Below are positions 17,051 to 25,541 of a stretch of 26,554 nucleotides of DNA, piece after piece; the stretch's first letter is position 1; every line of letters starts with the position of its first letter. The notes beneath the pieces are model-generated. The model was not told the DNA's origin, ran no database searches, and saw nothing but the letters and a program-made list of their open reading frames with translations. This DNA comes from Daejeonella rubra (lineage in GTDB: Bacteria; Bacteroidota; Bacteroidia; Sphingobacteriales; Sphingobacteriaceae). A program made the position numbers and the translations under genes. The DNA lies in contig NZ_FNHH01000039.1 in assembly GCF_900103545.1 (NCBI RefSeq), forward strand, positions 1 through 26,554. The letters are read 5' to 3'.

Positions 17051-17614
17051 TTAGCTCAGCCAGTTTGTAATCAGTAATTTACCATGTTCGGTGAGTACAG
17101 ATTCCGGATGAAACTGAACACCTCTTACATCAAGAGTACGATGTCTTAAAGCCATTATTACTCCATCAGAGTCAACCGCAGTTACTTTGATCGCCTCAGG
17201 TACATTGTCATTGCGCACTGCCCATGAATGGTAGCGGCCAACATTGAAATTTTTTGGACAATTAAAGAATAGCTTCTCCTGATCATCAAGAACAGTGATC
17301 TCTGTGGCCCTTCCATGAACCGGACGGGTAAGATTATATAACTCACCTCCAAAGACCTCTGCAATTGCCTGTAATCCGAGACATATCCCAAGAATACTCT
17401 TACTTTCTGAATATGTACGGATCACATCAAGCAATAATCCTGATTCAGAGGGTATACCGGGGCCAGGTGAAAGAAGGATCTTTTCAAATGCATTGACATC
17501 GGCCAGTTGAAACTTATCATTGCGCCAAACTGTAGCTTCATGGCCAGTTTCATTCAGCAGATGCACCAGGTTAAAGGTAAATGAGTCGTAATTATCTATT
17601 ACTAATATGTTCAT
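17051..17614 (-). CDS. trpG: Anthranilate synthase glutaminase component II
   Basis: This 187-aa class I glutamine amidotransferase supplies ammonia to TrpE. The oxyanion strand LSPGPGIPSESG is at about 48-59. The nucleophile is C78 in GICLGLQAIA, and the His-Glu pair is H169/E171 in GVQFHPESVLTE. No phosphoribosyltransferase domain is fused, unlike the TrpGD form. Sequence alone cannot exclude shared use in folate synthesis (PabA), but the place between trpE and trpC points to Trp synthesis. It follows trpE after a 139-bp gap that holds a palindromic repeat. Confidence 0.94.
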   Translation of the reverse strand: MNILVIDNYDSFTFNLVHLLNETGHEATVWRNDKFQLADVNAFEKILLSPGPGIPSESGLLLDVIRTYSESKSILGICLGLQAIAEVFGGELYNLTRPVHGRATEITVLDDQEKLFFNCPKNFNVGRYHSWAVRNDNVPEAIKVTAVDSDGVIMALRHRTLDVRGVQFHPESVLTEHGKLLITNWLS

Positions 17615-17655
17615 ATTCTATTTTTTCAATTAAAACTATCAATTCTATTGAGGAC

Positions 17656-17754
17656 GGAGGTATGAGGTCAGAGGTCGGAAGTATGAAGTATGAGGTCGGA
17701 GGTCAGATAACTGATAACTGACAACAAATTTCAGACATCAGACTTCATACCTCC
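17656..17754. repeat. Imperfect palindromic purine-rich element between trpE and trpG
   Basis: GGAGGTATGAGGTCAGA (17656-17672) and the inverse of 17738-17754 (GGAGGTATGAAGTCTGA) match at 15 of 17 positions. Between them are further copies of the core (GAGGTC, AAGTATGAGGTCGGAGGTC) and TAACTGATAACTGA. The right arm runs into the trpE stop codon. The core RAGRTATGAGRT is shared with the element at 1288-1409. Confidence 0.7.
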
Positions 17755-19163
17755 TATATCTCCCCCGCCATTTCCAAAGCCTTCCTCAAAGCCATGATCT
17801 TGTTATTTACTTCATTCAACTCGCTTTGCGGATCAGAATCAGCCACAATACCTGCACCCGCCTGATAATGAAGTACATTATTCTGACTCATAAATGAGCG
17901 GATCATAATGGCATGATTAAAGTCGCCATTAAATCCCATATAGCCTATTGCTCCGCTATAAAAACCGCGTTTTTGCTTTTCAAACCTGTCAATTAGCTGC
18001 ATTGCCATGTATTTTGGAGCACCGCTGAGGGTTCCTGCCGGATAAGTGTCGCCAACAACATCAAAAGGATCAACTGAATCCTGCAATTGCCCGGTTACCT
18101 TAGAAACCATATGGATCAAGTGAGAGTAATACTGGATCTCTTTGAAAGACCTTACTTCAACCTTATCGCAATGCCTGCTCAGATCATTCCTGGCAAGATC
18201 CACTAACATAACATGCTCTGCATTTTCTTTCACATCCTTTTTCAGATTCTCAGCCAACTCTGCGTCCAGGAGGTCGTTACCTGTTCTTTTAAACGTACCT
18301 GCAATAGGATAAATGGTTGCCTGATTATTCTTGATGGTGAGCTGTGCTTCGGGTGATGACCCAAAAAGTTTAAAATCACCGTAATCAAAATAGAATAGAT
18401 AAGGTGATGGGTTGATTGAACGCAAAGAGCGGTACACATTAAATTCATCCCCTAAAAATGGCTTGGAAAAAGCACGGGAAGGAACGATCTGGAATACATC
18501 CCCGCGATAAACATGTTTCTTTACATTTTCGACCAGTTCAATAAACTGTTCATCCGTGAAATTCGATTTCTCCTCCCCGTTTAAACTGAATTTATATTCA
18601 GGGAAATTTTTATTCTGAATGAGATACTGGATTTTTTCAAGCCCGTCAGGAGCATTCTTATCCATTCGGTGTTCAAGCAGATAGAGCTCATTCTTGAAAT
18701 GATCAATTACAATAATATACCTGTAAACATGATACTGCATGAGTGGGATATCTCTCCCCTCCGCCGGACCAGATTGCAGCTTGATATCTTCAAAATGCTC
18801 TACGGTTTCATATGCAAAATATCCGAAAAGGCCGTTTGAGATGAATTTAAAATCATTATCGGAAGTCGACTCAAACTGCTTCCTGAAATCAGAAACATGC
18901 TTTTTCAGGTCAAGATCGCCTAATGGATATTGCTCTCTATTACCGTCAGGAAAATAGGTCTCCAGTTTATCACCATTCAGCACAATTCCGGCTATCGGAT
19001 CACAACATACATAGCTTAAGCTATTTTCCCTGCTATGATAATCAGAGCTCTCCAGTAAGATACTGTTCGGAAAAACATCTCTCAAGCGCAGGTATATGCT
19101 TACCGGAGTTGTTGTATCCGCCAGGAGTCTTTTGTGGGAGGTGTGTAATTTATAATTCTTCAT
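17754..19163 (-). CDS. trpE: Anthranilate synthase component I
   Basis: This 469-aa chorismate-using enzyme converts chorismate with glutamine or ammonia to anthranilate. The N-terminal feedback site LLES (36-39) marks tryptophan-inhibited TrpE and helps tell it from PabB. The catalytic C-terminal half has VFQIVPSRAF, SPYLFYFDYGDFKLFGSSPEAQL, YPIAGTFKRTGND, DTYPAGTLSGAPKYMAMQLID and AGAGIVADSDPQSELNEV. It is the first structural gene of the cluster, 47 bp after the attenuator hairpin, and so is regulated by the leader peptide and terminator upstream. Confidence 0.96.
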   Translation of the reverse strand: MKNYKLHTSHKRLLADTTTPVSIYLRLRDVFPNSILLESSDYHSRENSLSYVCCDPIAGIVLNGDKLETYFPDGNREQYPLGDLDLKKHVSDFRKQFESTSDNDFKFISNGLFGYFAYETVEHFEDIKLQSGPAEGRDIPLMQYHVYRYIIVIDHFKNELYLLEHRMDKNAPDGLEKIQYLIQNKNFPEYKFSLNGEEKSNFTDEQFIELVENVKKHVYRGDVFQIVPSRAFSKPFLGDEFNVYRSLRSINPSPYLFYFDYGDFKLFGSSPEAQLTIKNNQATIYPIAGTFKRTGNDLLDAELAENLKKDVKENAEHVMLVDLARNDLSRHCDKVEVRSFKEIQYYSHLIHMVSKVTGQLQDSVDPFDVVGDTYPAGTLSGAPKYMAMQLIDRFEKQKRGFYSGAIGYMGFNGDFNHAIMIRSFMSQNNVLHYQAGAGIVADSDPQSELNEVNNKIMALRKALEMAGEI

Positions 19164-19210
19164 AATAAAATTTTAACCGGTCATATAATTTTCGGGGGAT
19201 CACTGACCAT

Positions 19211-19241
19211 AAAAAAACCCGACGATTTATGGCGCCGGGTT
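19211..19241 (-). terminator. trp attenuator (leader terminator)
   Basis: On the minus strand AACCCGGCG (19241-19233) pairs with CGTCGGGTT (19224-19216): nine pairs including one G-U, around an 8-nt loop, followed by a run of T. It lies between the leader peptide stop and the trpE start. A competing pairing is available: leader GCGCAGGG (19300-19293) with CCCGGCGC (19239-19232), 7 of 8 pairs, which would break up the terminator's 5' arm. This matches the architecture known as the Bacteroid-trp leader motif. Confidence 0.85.
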
Positions 19242-19273
19242 GTATATTGTTTAGATTTTGCTTGACTATGCTA

Positions 19274-19348
19274 TCACTTCAAAATACCTGTTCCCTGCGC
19301 TACTTTTAAGGTGCGCCACCAATTGCCAGTATTTTGTTTCATCTTCAT
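19274..19348 (-). CDS. trpL: trp operon leader peptide with tandem Trp codons
   Basis: This 24-codon frame reads MKMKQNTGNWWRTLKVAQGTGILK and stops with TGA. Tryptophan codons 10 and 11 are adjacent (19321-19316), and Trp is otherwise rare. A ribosome stalled there for lack of Trp-tRNA would leave codons 17-19 (GCGCAGGG) free to pair with the 5' arm of the attenuator, letting transcription continue into trpE. A second ATG at codon 3 is an alternative start. The role is inferred from position, Trp codons and RNA pairing. The peptide itself probably has no function. Confidence 0.85.
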   Translation of the reverse strand: MKMKQNTGNWWRTLKVAQGTGILK

Positions 19349-19354
19349 CGTTCA

Positions 19355-19384
19355 CAAAAATATAAAGAAATTTGAGAATGCAAA
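19355..19384 (-). promoter_or_regulatory. trp operon promoter
   Basis: The minus strand has TTTG (19384-19381), an 18-bp spacer and TATTTTTG (19362-19355), matching the Bacteroidota -33/-7 consensus TTTG and TAnnTTTG at accepted spacing. The expected transcription start falls within a few bases of the leader-peptide ATG (19348). Confidence 0.7.
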
Positions 19385-19398
19385 TTTTTTCGCTGAGT

Positions 19399-19842
19399 TT
19401 ATGACATTCCCAGTAGAGGGCGTCCGCTTTGATAAATTGCAACAATAATTACCAATACTGCCAAACCATAGTATAAAGCAATAGCCCTGTGTTTATTCAT
19501 GGCATCTTTTGCCTTTTTAGAGCGTGAATGGCCTACTGTGATCAAGATTATGGCAAACAACATCATAACTGAATGCTCTACCGTCCAGTAACGGGTCATA
19601 GCATCTTTCATAGCCACAGCCATGTTGGAATAGTTGACCACCGGACTGAAAAAATACAATATCAGTCCCACCAGAAACTGAGTGTGAGTAAAGATCATCG
19701 CAAACAGGTTCACTTTACGATTAGTTTCGGAATAGGATTTTTTACCAAATAACCCAATAATTGCCATTAATAATGCCAGGGCTAATAATAATAGGACGAT
19801 ATATCGCAGTCCGGAATGCAGGCCTAATAAAGTTGAATACAT
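19399..19842 (-). CDS. Four-helix membrane protein, cytochrome-b-like annotation in relatives
   Basis: This 147-aa protein has four hydrophobic segments (about 12-33, 45-66, 90-105 and 119-137) with histidines at or near the helix ends: H9 (LHSGLRY), H53 (FTHTQFL), H90 (VEHSVMM) and H105 (VGHSRSK). That pattern, and memory of similar Bacteroidota proteins labelled cytochrome B, suggests a possible heme-binding membrane protein, but this is not shown here. Its stop is only about 15 bp from the trp promoter, both on the minus strand. Function is unknown. Confidence 0.7.
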   Translation of the reverse strand: MYSTLLGLHSGLRYIVLLLLALALLMAIIGLFGKKSYSETNRKVNLFAMIFTHTQFLVGLILYFFSPVVNYSNMAVAMKDAMTRYWTVEHSVMMLFAIILITVGHSRSKKAKDAMNKHRAIALYYGLAVLVIIVAIYQSGRPLLGMS

Positions 19843-19904
19843 ATCTTTTTTATTTTATATCAAAGTAAAGCAAAAAGTATCATTAATAACAATCCTAAAT
19901 ATTG

Positions 19905-20918
19905 TTAACGCGCGTCCAGATATATGGCCTCAGGACTACTTGTTAGAACGGCAATTGCAGCCGGTTTTACGTTTCCGCTATCTGCAAATTTAAAAGTCAG
20001 GATCTTACGCCCCGCCTTTTCAGCAACATAGATCAGATCTTTTGATGTTCTGTCATCCCAGGCAATATCAACAGGATTTCCCATTCCGGTATTCAGACCT
20101 TTAATCGTGGTTTTGGGGCTAACTGCTTTACCTGCTACTGTGAATTCTGCATTTGCATCTTTGATAATATAAATTGCTCCATCTGTATCAAATCCAGCAG
20201 AGCTAGCTTCTGCAATATCTGTTAAAAGCAGTACATCCCGATCAGCAGAATAAGTTATTCCATGAAGCCGGGTAGCTCCGGTAATTGTTATTTTCTTTGA
20301 TGGAGTGATATTTCCTACGGCAAGTTCAGATACTTCTTCAAACAATTGAACCTCTGCACGAGCCAGATCAATTACAACAAAAAGCCTGTTATTATCCAGA
20401 TGTATACCCCATGGCTGTCCATTAAGCTTCAATTTTTTAAAGGCAGCTGCCGTTCCTGTTAAAGTACTGGCTTTGGTATACACATAAATTGCGCTGTCGA
20501 TATTGCTGGAAACATATAAAACATCGCGTGTACGATCGTAGGCCATTTCTCTGGCACTAAGCAGGCCTTCGTCAACAAATGAGTTACCAGTTGAGAGGCT
20601 ACCATCAGTATTCACTTTAAAAGTCCTGATATTCTGATTCTTTCTGCTTACCTGGAAAACAGTGCCGGAAAATGGGTTAAAAAGGATTCCGTTTCCATCG
20701 GGCAATTTTGAATCGAATTTATAGGGTTCTGTAAATGCCGTCTGATCCGCAGGATCAAAGATCATTGTATTTGCTATAGCTGCGTCTGTATCTGCATTTG
20801 AAACATATAATCTGGAGACCGTACTTTGTGGCATCGGTTCATTATCATCTTTTGTACATGCAGACAAAATGAATAACGGAAGCAGATATAAGGCCTGAAG
20901 AATGATTCTCTTTTTCAT
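19905..20918 (-). CDS. Beta-propeller lipoprotein, possibly surface-exposed
   Basis: From the chosen start this is 337 aa. Residues 1-20 form a lipoprotein signal with lipobox LSAC and lipidated C21. The mature start CTKDDNEP has the K-D-D acidic pattern that acts as a surface-export signal in some Bacteroidota. The rest shows repeated propeller-like strands (RLYVSNADTD, DVLYVSSNIDSAIYVY, NRLFVVIDLARAEVQLF, DVLLLTDIAEA, DLIYVAEKAGRKILTFKF), as in YncE/SMP-30-like seven-bladed folds. No catalytic residues are recognised. The frame is open to 21017, but only the 20918 start gives the lipoprotein signal. It is divergent from the amidohydrolase gene. Confidence 0.8.
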   Translation of the reverse strand: MKKRIILQALYLLPLFILSACTKDDNEPMPQSTVSRLYVSNADTDAAIANTMIFDPADQTAFTEPYKFDSKLPDGNGILFNPFSGTVFQVSRKNQNIRTFKVNTDGSLSTGNSFVDEGLLSAREMAYDRTRDVLYVSSNIDSAIYVYTKASTLTGTAAAFKKLKLNGQPWGIHLDNNRLFVVIDLARAEVQLFEEVSELAVGNITPSKKITITGATRLHGITYSADRDVLLLTDIAEASSAGFDTDGAIYIIKDANAEFTVAGKAVSPKTTIKGLNTGMGNPVDIAWDDRTSKDLIYVAEKAGRKILTFKFADSGNVKPAAIAVLTSSPEAIYLDAR

Positions 20919-21085
20919 ATTCAGCTTCAAAGTTAAGAGTTGAAATGGATAAATGCTCACCCTATTTTTCAGCATCCGGATCAAACCGGCTGGGCCCTCA
21001 TAATAATGTAACAGCAATGTTATATTTCGACTATAATGACTAGCTGAATATCAACTACATTCGAACTCCTAAAACCAAAATAGTA

Positions 21086-24000
21086 ATGAGATATTTTCTT
21101 CTTTTATGTTTACTGATCGCACAGGTCTGCGACGCAGCTGCACAGGTAACTTACCCTGTGAACGGCTCACATGATAAACGACCGGGCCTGTATGCCTTTA
21201 TCAATGCTACAATAGTTGTCAGTTCAGAACAGACAATAAGCAATGGTGTATTATTGGTCAAAAATCAAAAAATAGAAGCCGTAGGTCAGGGATTGACTAT
21301 TCCTGATGGATACATTAAGATTGATCTGAAAGGTAAATTTATTTATCCTTCATTTGTTGATGCCTATACAAGCTATGGCTTAGCAGCCGGGCCAGGTATC
21401 CGACAAGGAGGTGGTTTTGGACGAAGCCAGGTATTTACCTCCACCAAAGCAGGTGCCTATTCATGGAATGAGGCGATCAGGCCGGAAATTGCAGTCAGAT
21501 CAATTTTTGCTGTCGATGCGAAGAAAGCAGAAGACTATAAAAAAGCAGGTTTTGGCACCGTGCAATCTGTTAGCCGTGATGGAATTGCAAGAGGTGTATC
21601 TCTTATTTCAACTTTAAATGATAATGATGAAAGCACCGTGATCCTGAAAGATCAGGCGGCAGCCCATTACTCATTCAGCAAAGGAAGTTCTACCAACAGC
21701 TATCCAACTTCCCTGATGGGTTCTATCGCATTGTTGCGCCAAACATATCTGGATGCTGCCTGGTATAAGAATCAAAAAGATGAATATAATATCTCATTGG
21801 ATGAATTCAATAAAACGCAATCACTTTCACAGATATTTGAGGTAAGTGATGTTTTAAGTGTACTTAGGGCTGATAAGATCGGTGATGAATTTGGTAAGCA
21901 ATATGTATTCAAAACAGACGGCAAGGAATATCAGCGTTTGACTGAAGCAAAAGCAACAGGAGGAAGTTTCATTATCCCTTTAAACTTCCCAAAACCTTTT
22001 GATATTGAAGATCCGGCTGATGCAAGAAATATTAGCTATACCCAATTAAAAGACTGGGAGCTGGCACCATCAAATCCATCTGCACTTGAAAAAGCAGGAA
22101 TAAAATTCGCAATAACCAGCTTCGGCCTGGAAGCAGCCCCGAAAGATTTCTGGACCAACCTTCGTACTGCGATTGATCACGGATTGACCGAGAAGCAAGC
22201 TTTAAAGTCATTAACCGAAGTACCGGCAGAAATGTTGGGTGTATCTGAACTGGTTGGAACATTGAGTAAAGGAAAACTCGCAAACTTTATCATCACATCG
22301 GACAATATCTTCAAAAAAGATAATATCATTTATGAGAACTGGGTACAGGGCAATCAATATGTTGTTACAAAAATGGATATCGCCGATCTAAGAGGCACCT
22401 ATACCTTAGATATGGAAGGAAGCTCTGATCTTGAAATTAAGATTGGCGGAACAACAGGCTCTTATGACCTTAAAGTAGAGCGAAAAGGAATAGACAGTAT
22501 CAAGGTAAAAGGTAATATTACCCGGACTGGTGATCTCTTAAGTATGAACTTCGATCTGAAGAAGAATCCTGCAGGAACTACCAGATTAAACGGGTACATC
22601 AGCTCAGTATCACCAATAACTTTCAAAGGTGAGGCTATTTTAACTGATGGCACAAGCAAAAAATGGACTGCTTCATATAAAGAAGCCTTTAAGGATCAGG
22701 CAAAAAAGGAGAGCCCGAAACCCGTAATTGCCAGCGGTCCGGTTATTTATCCATTTATGGCCTACGGCTATACTGAAGCCCCCAAAAAAGAAGTTGTTTT
22801 GTTTAAAAATGCTACGGTCTGGACCAATGAGAAAGAAGGAAAGTTAATCAATACAGACGTTCTGATAGAAGGCGGTAAAATAAAATCGATCGGCAAAAAC
22901 CTAAGTGCAGGTTCTGCGAAAGTGATCGATGCAAGTGGAAAGCATCTTACTCCCGGCATCATTGATGAGCATTCACATATTGGCGGAAGCGGCGGTATTA
23001 ATGAAGGGGCACAGTCTGTCAGCTCGGAAGTCAGAATCGCTGATATCATTACTTCAGAGGATATCAATATTTACCGTCAGCTGGCTGGAGGAGTTACATC
23101 CTCACAGATCCTTCATGGTTCAGCAAATGCAATTGGCGGACAATCACAGCTTATTAAACTAAGATGGGGCAAAAACCCTGAAGAACTTAAGTTTGAAGGC
23201 AGTGATGGCTTCATCAAATTTGCTTTAGGTGAAAATGTGAAACAAAGTAATTTTCAGATTCCGGGAGGAAATTTACGCTTCCCTCAATCAAGAATGGGTG
23301 TTGAACAAGTATTTATTGATGCCTTTACCCGTGCCAAAGAGTATAAAACAGCAAGGGCAGTGAAAGGAAATAATGTAAGACGCGACCTGGAGTTGGATGC
23401 ACTGGTAGAAATACTGGACAATAAGCGTTTTATTACCTGTCACTCTTATGTTCAGTCGGAAATTAACATGCTGATGCATGTAGCTGATTCTATGGGCTTT
23501 AAGATCAATACCTTTACCCACATACTGGAAGGTTATAAAGTTGCTGATGGAATGAAGAAACGTGGAATTGCTGGCTCTACTTTCAGTGATTGGTGGGCTT
23601 ATAAAAACGAAGTTGCTGAGGCTATTCCTTACAATGGAAAGCTCATGCATGACGTAGGTGTTTTAACCGGTTTCAACTCGGATGATGCCGAGATGGCCAG
23701 ACGTTTGAATCAGGAAGCTGCAAAAGCGATCACCTATGGTGGGATGAGCGAAGAAGACGCATTGAAACTAGTCACTTTAAATCCTGCTAAAATGCTGCAT
23801 ATAGATAACAGGGTAGGAAGTGTGAAAGTTGGAAAAGATGCAGATCTGGTTCTATGGTCTGACAATCCATTGTCCATTTATGCAAAAGCTGAAAAAACAT
23901 TTGTAGATGGTATTGCTTATTGGGATATAGATCAGGACGCACAAAAGCAAAAGGAATTAAAAGCAGACCAGGGAAGGATCATTCAGAAAATGATCGAAGC

Positions 24001-24103
24001 CAAGAGCAGCGGAACGGTAACTGCCCGCCCAAGCCTGCAGCGTCAGCGTCTTTACGAGTGTGAAACTATGGAGAACCTCGACCTTTCTGCACAAAATCAA
24101 TAA
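21086..24103 (+). CDS. Secreted amidohydrolase with a degenerate N-terminal half
   Basis: This 1005-aa protein has a signal peptide ending near DAAAQ-VTYP. Residues about 30-430 look like an amidohydrolase-fold half that lost its metal ligands: the place of the HxH strand reads FVDAYTSYGL. A beta-rich insert follows (about 437-535). Residues about 555-975 form an intact imidazolonepropionase-like half with H629/H631 (DEHSHIGG), H786 (TCHSYVQSE), H812 (FTHILEGY) and D866 (GFNSDDAE). A hydrolytic role on an amide or lactam bond in the periplasm is likely; the substrate is unknown. It is followed 10 bp later by a second amidohydrolase-like gene. Confidence 0.88.
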   Translation: MRYFLLLCLLIAQVCDAAAQVTYPVNGSHDKRPGLYAFINATIVVSSEQTISNGVLLVKNQKIEAVGQGLTIPDGYIKIDLKGKFIYPSFVDAYTSYGLAAGPGIRQGGGFGRSQVFTSTKAGAYSWNEAIRPEIAVRSIFAVDAKKAEDYKKAGFGTVQSVSRDGIARGVSLISTLNDNDESTVILKDQAAAHYSFSKGSSTNSYPTSLMGSIALLRQTYLDAAWYKNQKDEYNISLDEFNKTQSLSQIFEVSDVLSVLRADKIGDEFGKQYVFKTDGKEYQRLTEAKATGGSFIIPLNFPKPFDIEDPADARNISYTQLKDWELAPSNPSALEKAGIKFAITSFGLEAAPKDFWTNLRTAIDHGLTEKQALKSLTEVPAEMLGVSELVGTLSKGKLANFIITSDNIFKKDNIIYENWVQGNQYVVTKMDIADLRGTYTLDMEGSSDLEIKIGGTTGSYDLKVERKGIDSIKVKGNITRTGDLLSMNFDLKKNPAGTTRLNGYISSVSPITFKGEAILTDGTSKKWTASYKEAFKDQAKKESPKPVIASGPVIYPFMAYGYTEAPKKEVVLFKNATVWTNEKEGKLINTDVLIEGGKIKSIGKNLSAGSAKVIDASGKHLTPGIIDEHSHIGGSGGINEGAQSVSSEVRIADIITSEDINIYRQLAGGVTSSQILHGSANAIGGQSQLIKLRWGKNPEELKFEGSDGFIKFALGENVKQSNFQIPGGNLRFPQSRMGVEQVFIDAFTRAKEYKTARAVKGNNVRRDLELDALVEILDNKRFITCHSYVQSEINMLMHVADSMGFKINTFTHILEGYKVADGMKKRGIAGSTFSDWWAYKNEVAEAIPYNGKLMHDVGVLTGFNSDDAEMARRLNQEAAKAITYGGMSEEDALKLVTLNPAKMLHIDNRVGSVKVGKDADLVLWSDNPLSIYAKAEKTFVDGIAYWDIDQDAQKQKELKADQGRIIQKMIEAKSSGTVTARPSLQRQRLYECETMENLDLSAQNQ

Positions 24104-24113
24104 TCATCACAAA

Positions 24114-25433
24114 ATGAAGATCAACATGAAAAAATATACAGGCTTTGCGGGTCTAATGCTTTATGCAGGATTCGCCTTCGGACAAGCTACAATTATACCT
24201 TCTAAAGCACAGTCAAAACCGGTAGCAATTATTGGTGCCACAATCCATACAGGAAACGGGCAGGTCATAGAAAATGGCTATATCAGCTTTGATAAAGGGA
24301 AGATCACCGGAATAGGCAATGCAGGTGGAATGGATTTCAACTCAGGAACCACCAATATTATTAATGCAAAAGGTAAACATGTTTACCCTGGTTTCATTGC
24401 AGCGAATACATCACTGGGATTGATAGAAGTTGAATCAGGAGCAAGAGGTACAGATGACCAGGGAGACGTTGGTGAAATCAATCCGCATATCCGTTCAATA
24501 ATCGCCTACAATACTGATTCAAAGGTTATCCCAACCTTGCGTTCAAACGGAGTATTAATGGCGCAGCCAACTCCTGCAGGCGGATTAGTATCGGGTCAGT
24601 CGTCAGTTGTAGTATTAGATGGATGGAATTGGGAAGATGCTTCTTATAAGAATGATATTGGCATCCATATCAATTGGCCGGTAGTTAGAACCCGCGGTGG
24701 GTTTTTCGGGCAGAATGCTGCGGCACCAGCAGGTGATCCTAAAGAGGCTCAACAAAAACAGATCTCTGAGTTAGAAAGCTATTTTACTATAGCCAAAGCT
24801 TATTCTGAATTGTCAAAGCCAGCTGAATTCAACGCCCGGTTTGATGCCATGAAGGGCCTGTTCAAAGGCAGCAAAAAATTATTTATCCATGTAAATACTG
24901 CAAAAGACATCATCATGGCAGTTAATCTGGCTAAGAAATTCAATGTAAAACCTGTGATCGTAGGAGGTACAGAATCTTACCTGGTGACAGATCTTCTTCG
25001 TGATAACCAGGTACCTGTAATTCTTGTTGAAACGCAAACCTTACCAGACAGAACTGAGGACGATGTTTATCTTCCTTATAAGCTTCCAAAATTACTACAG
25101 GATGGTGGAGTTCTCTATTCACTGACAGGTACGGGATACTGGCGTCAGCGTAATCTTCCATTCGAAGCAGGCACAGCGGTTGCTTATGGCTTGACAAGAG
25201 AACAGGCATTATCAATGATCAGCCTGAATACAGCCAAAATACTGGGGATCGATAAAACAACAGGAAGTCTGGAAAAAGGAAAAGATGCAACTCTGTTCAT
25301 TTCAGATGGCGATGCGCTGGACATGCTGGGCAATAAGGTAGAATCGGCTTTTATTCAAGGCCGAACCATTAGTTTGGATAACCTTCATAAGCAGTTGTTT
25401 AAACGATATGCTGATAAATATGAACTGAAATAG
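24114..25433 (+). CDS. Secreted amidohydrolase-like protein lacking metal ligands
   Basis: From the start at 24114 (24126 is also possible) this is 439 aa with a signal peptide ending near FAFG-QAT. The frame is open back to 24060 inside the preceding gene, but only the later starts give a signal peptide. The overall amidohydrolase layout is kept: NGYISFDKGKITGIG, GKHVYPGFIAANTSLGL, and the C-terminal LTREQALSMISLNTAKILGI...SLEKGKDATLFI. The HxH is replaced (ANTS) and the later His and Asp sites read VIVGGTES and LTGTGYW. It resembles the N-terminal half of its neighbour and may be a non-catalytic partner. The two genes probably form an operon ended by the hairpin at 25475-25505. Confidence 0.85.
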   Translation: MKINMKKYTGFAGLMLYAGFAFGQATIIPSKAQSKPVAIIGATIHTGNGQVIENGYISFDKGKITGIGNAGGMDFNSGTTNIINAKGKHVYPGFIAANTSLGLIEVESGARGTDDQGDVGEINPHIRSIIAYNTDSKVIPTLRSNGVLMAQPTPAGGLVSGQSSVVVLDGWNWEDASYKNDIGIHINWPVVRTRGGFFGQNAAAPAGDPKEAQQKQISELESYFTIAKAYSELSKPAEFNARFDAMKGLFKGSKKLFIHVNTAKDIIMAVNLAKKFNVKPVIVGGTESYLVTDLLRDNQVPVILVETQTLPDRTEDDVYLPYKLPKLLQDGGVLYSLTGTGYWRQRNLPFEAGTAVAYGLTREQALSMISLNTAKILGIDKTTGSLEKGKDATLFISDGDALDMLGNKVESAFIQGRTISLDNLHKQLFKRYADKYELK

Positions 25434-25474
25434 TTCAAAACGGGTATTCTGAATTTTACGAATTTGTTTTAATA

Positions 25475-25505
25475 AAATAAGCTCCTGATGGGCAGGAGCT
25501 TATTT
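25475..25505. terminator. Bidirectional terminator T1
   Basis: AAATAAGCTCCTG (25475-25487) and CAGGAGCTTATTT (25493-25505) form a perfect 13-bp stem around ATGGG. It can end the amidohydrolase operon on the plus strand (TTATTT) and the tRNA-like gene on the minus strand (TTATTTTATT). Near-identical copies are at 25887-25911 and 26222-26248. Confidence 0.88.
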
Positions 25506-25541
25506 AAACTAACCAATTATAAACCTGTTGAATAAGGTTTG

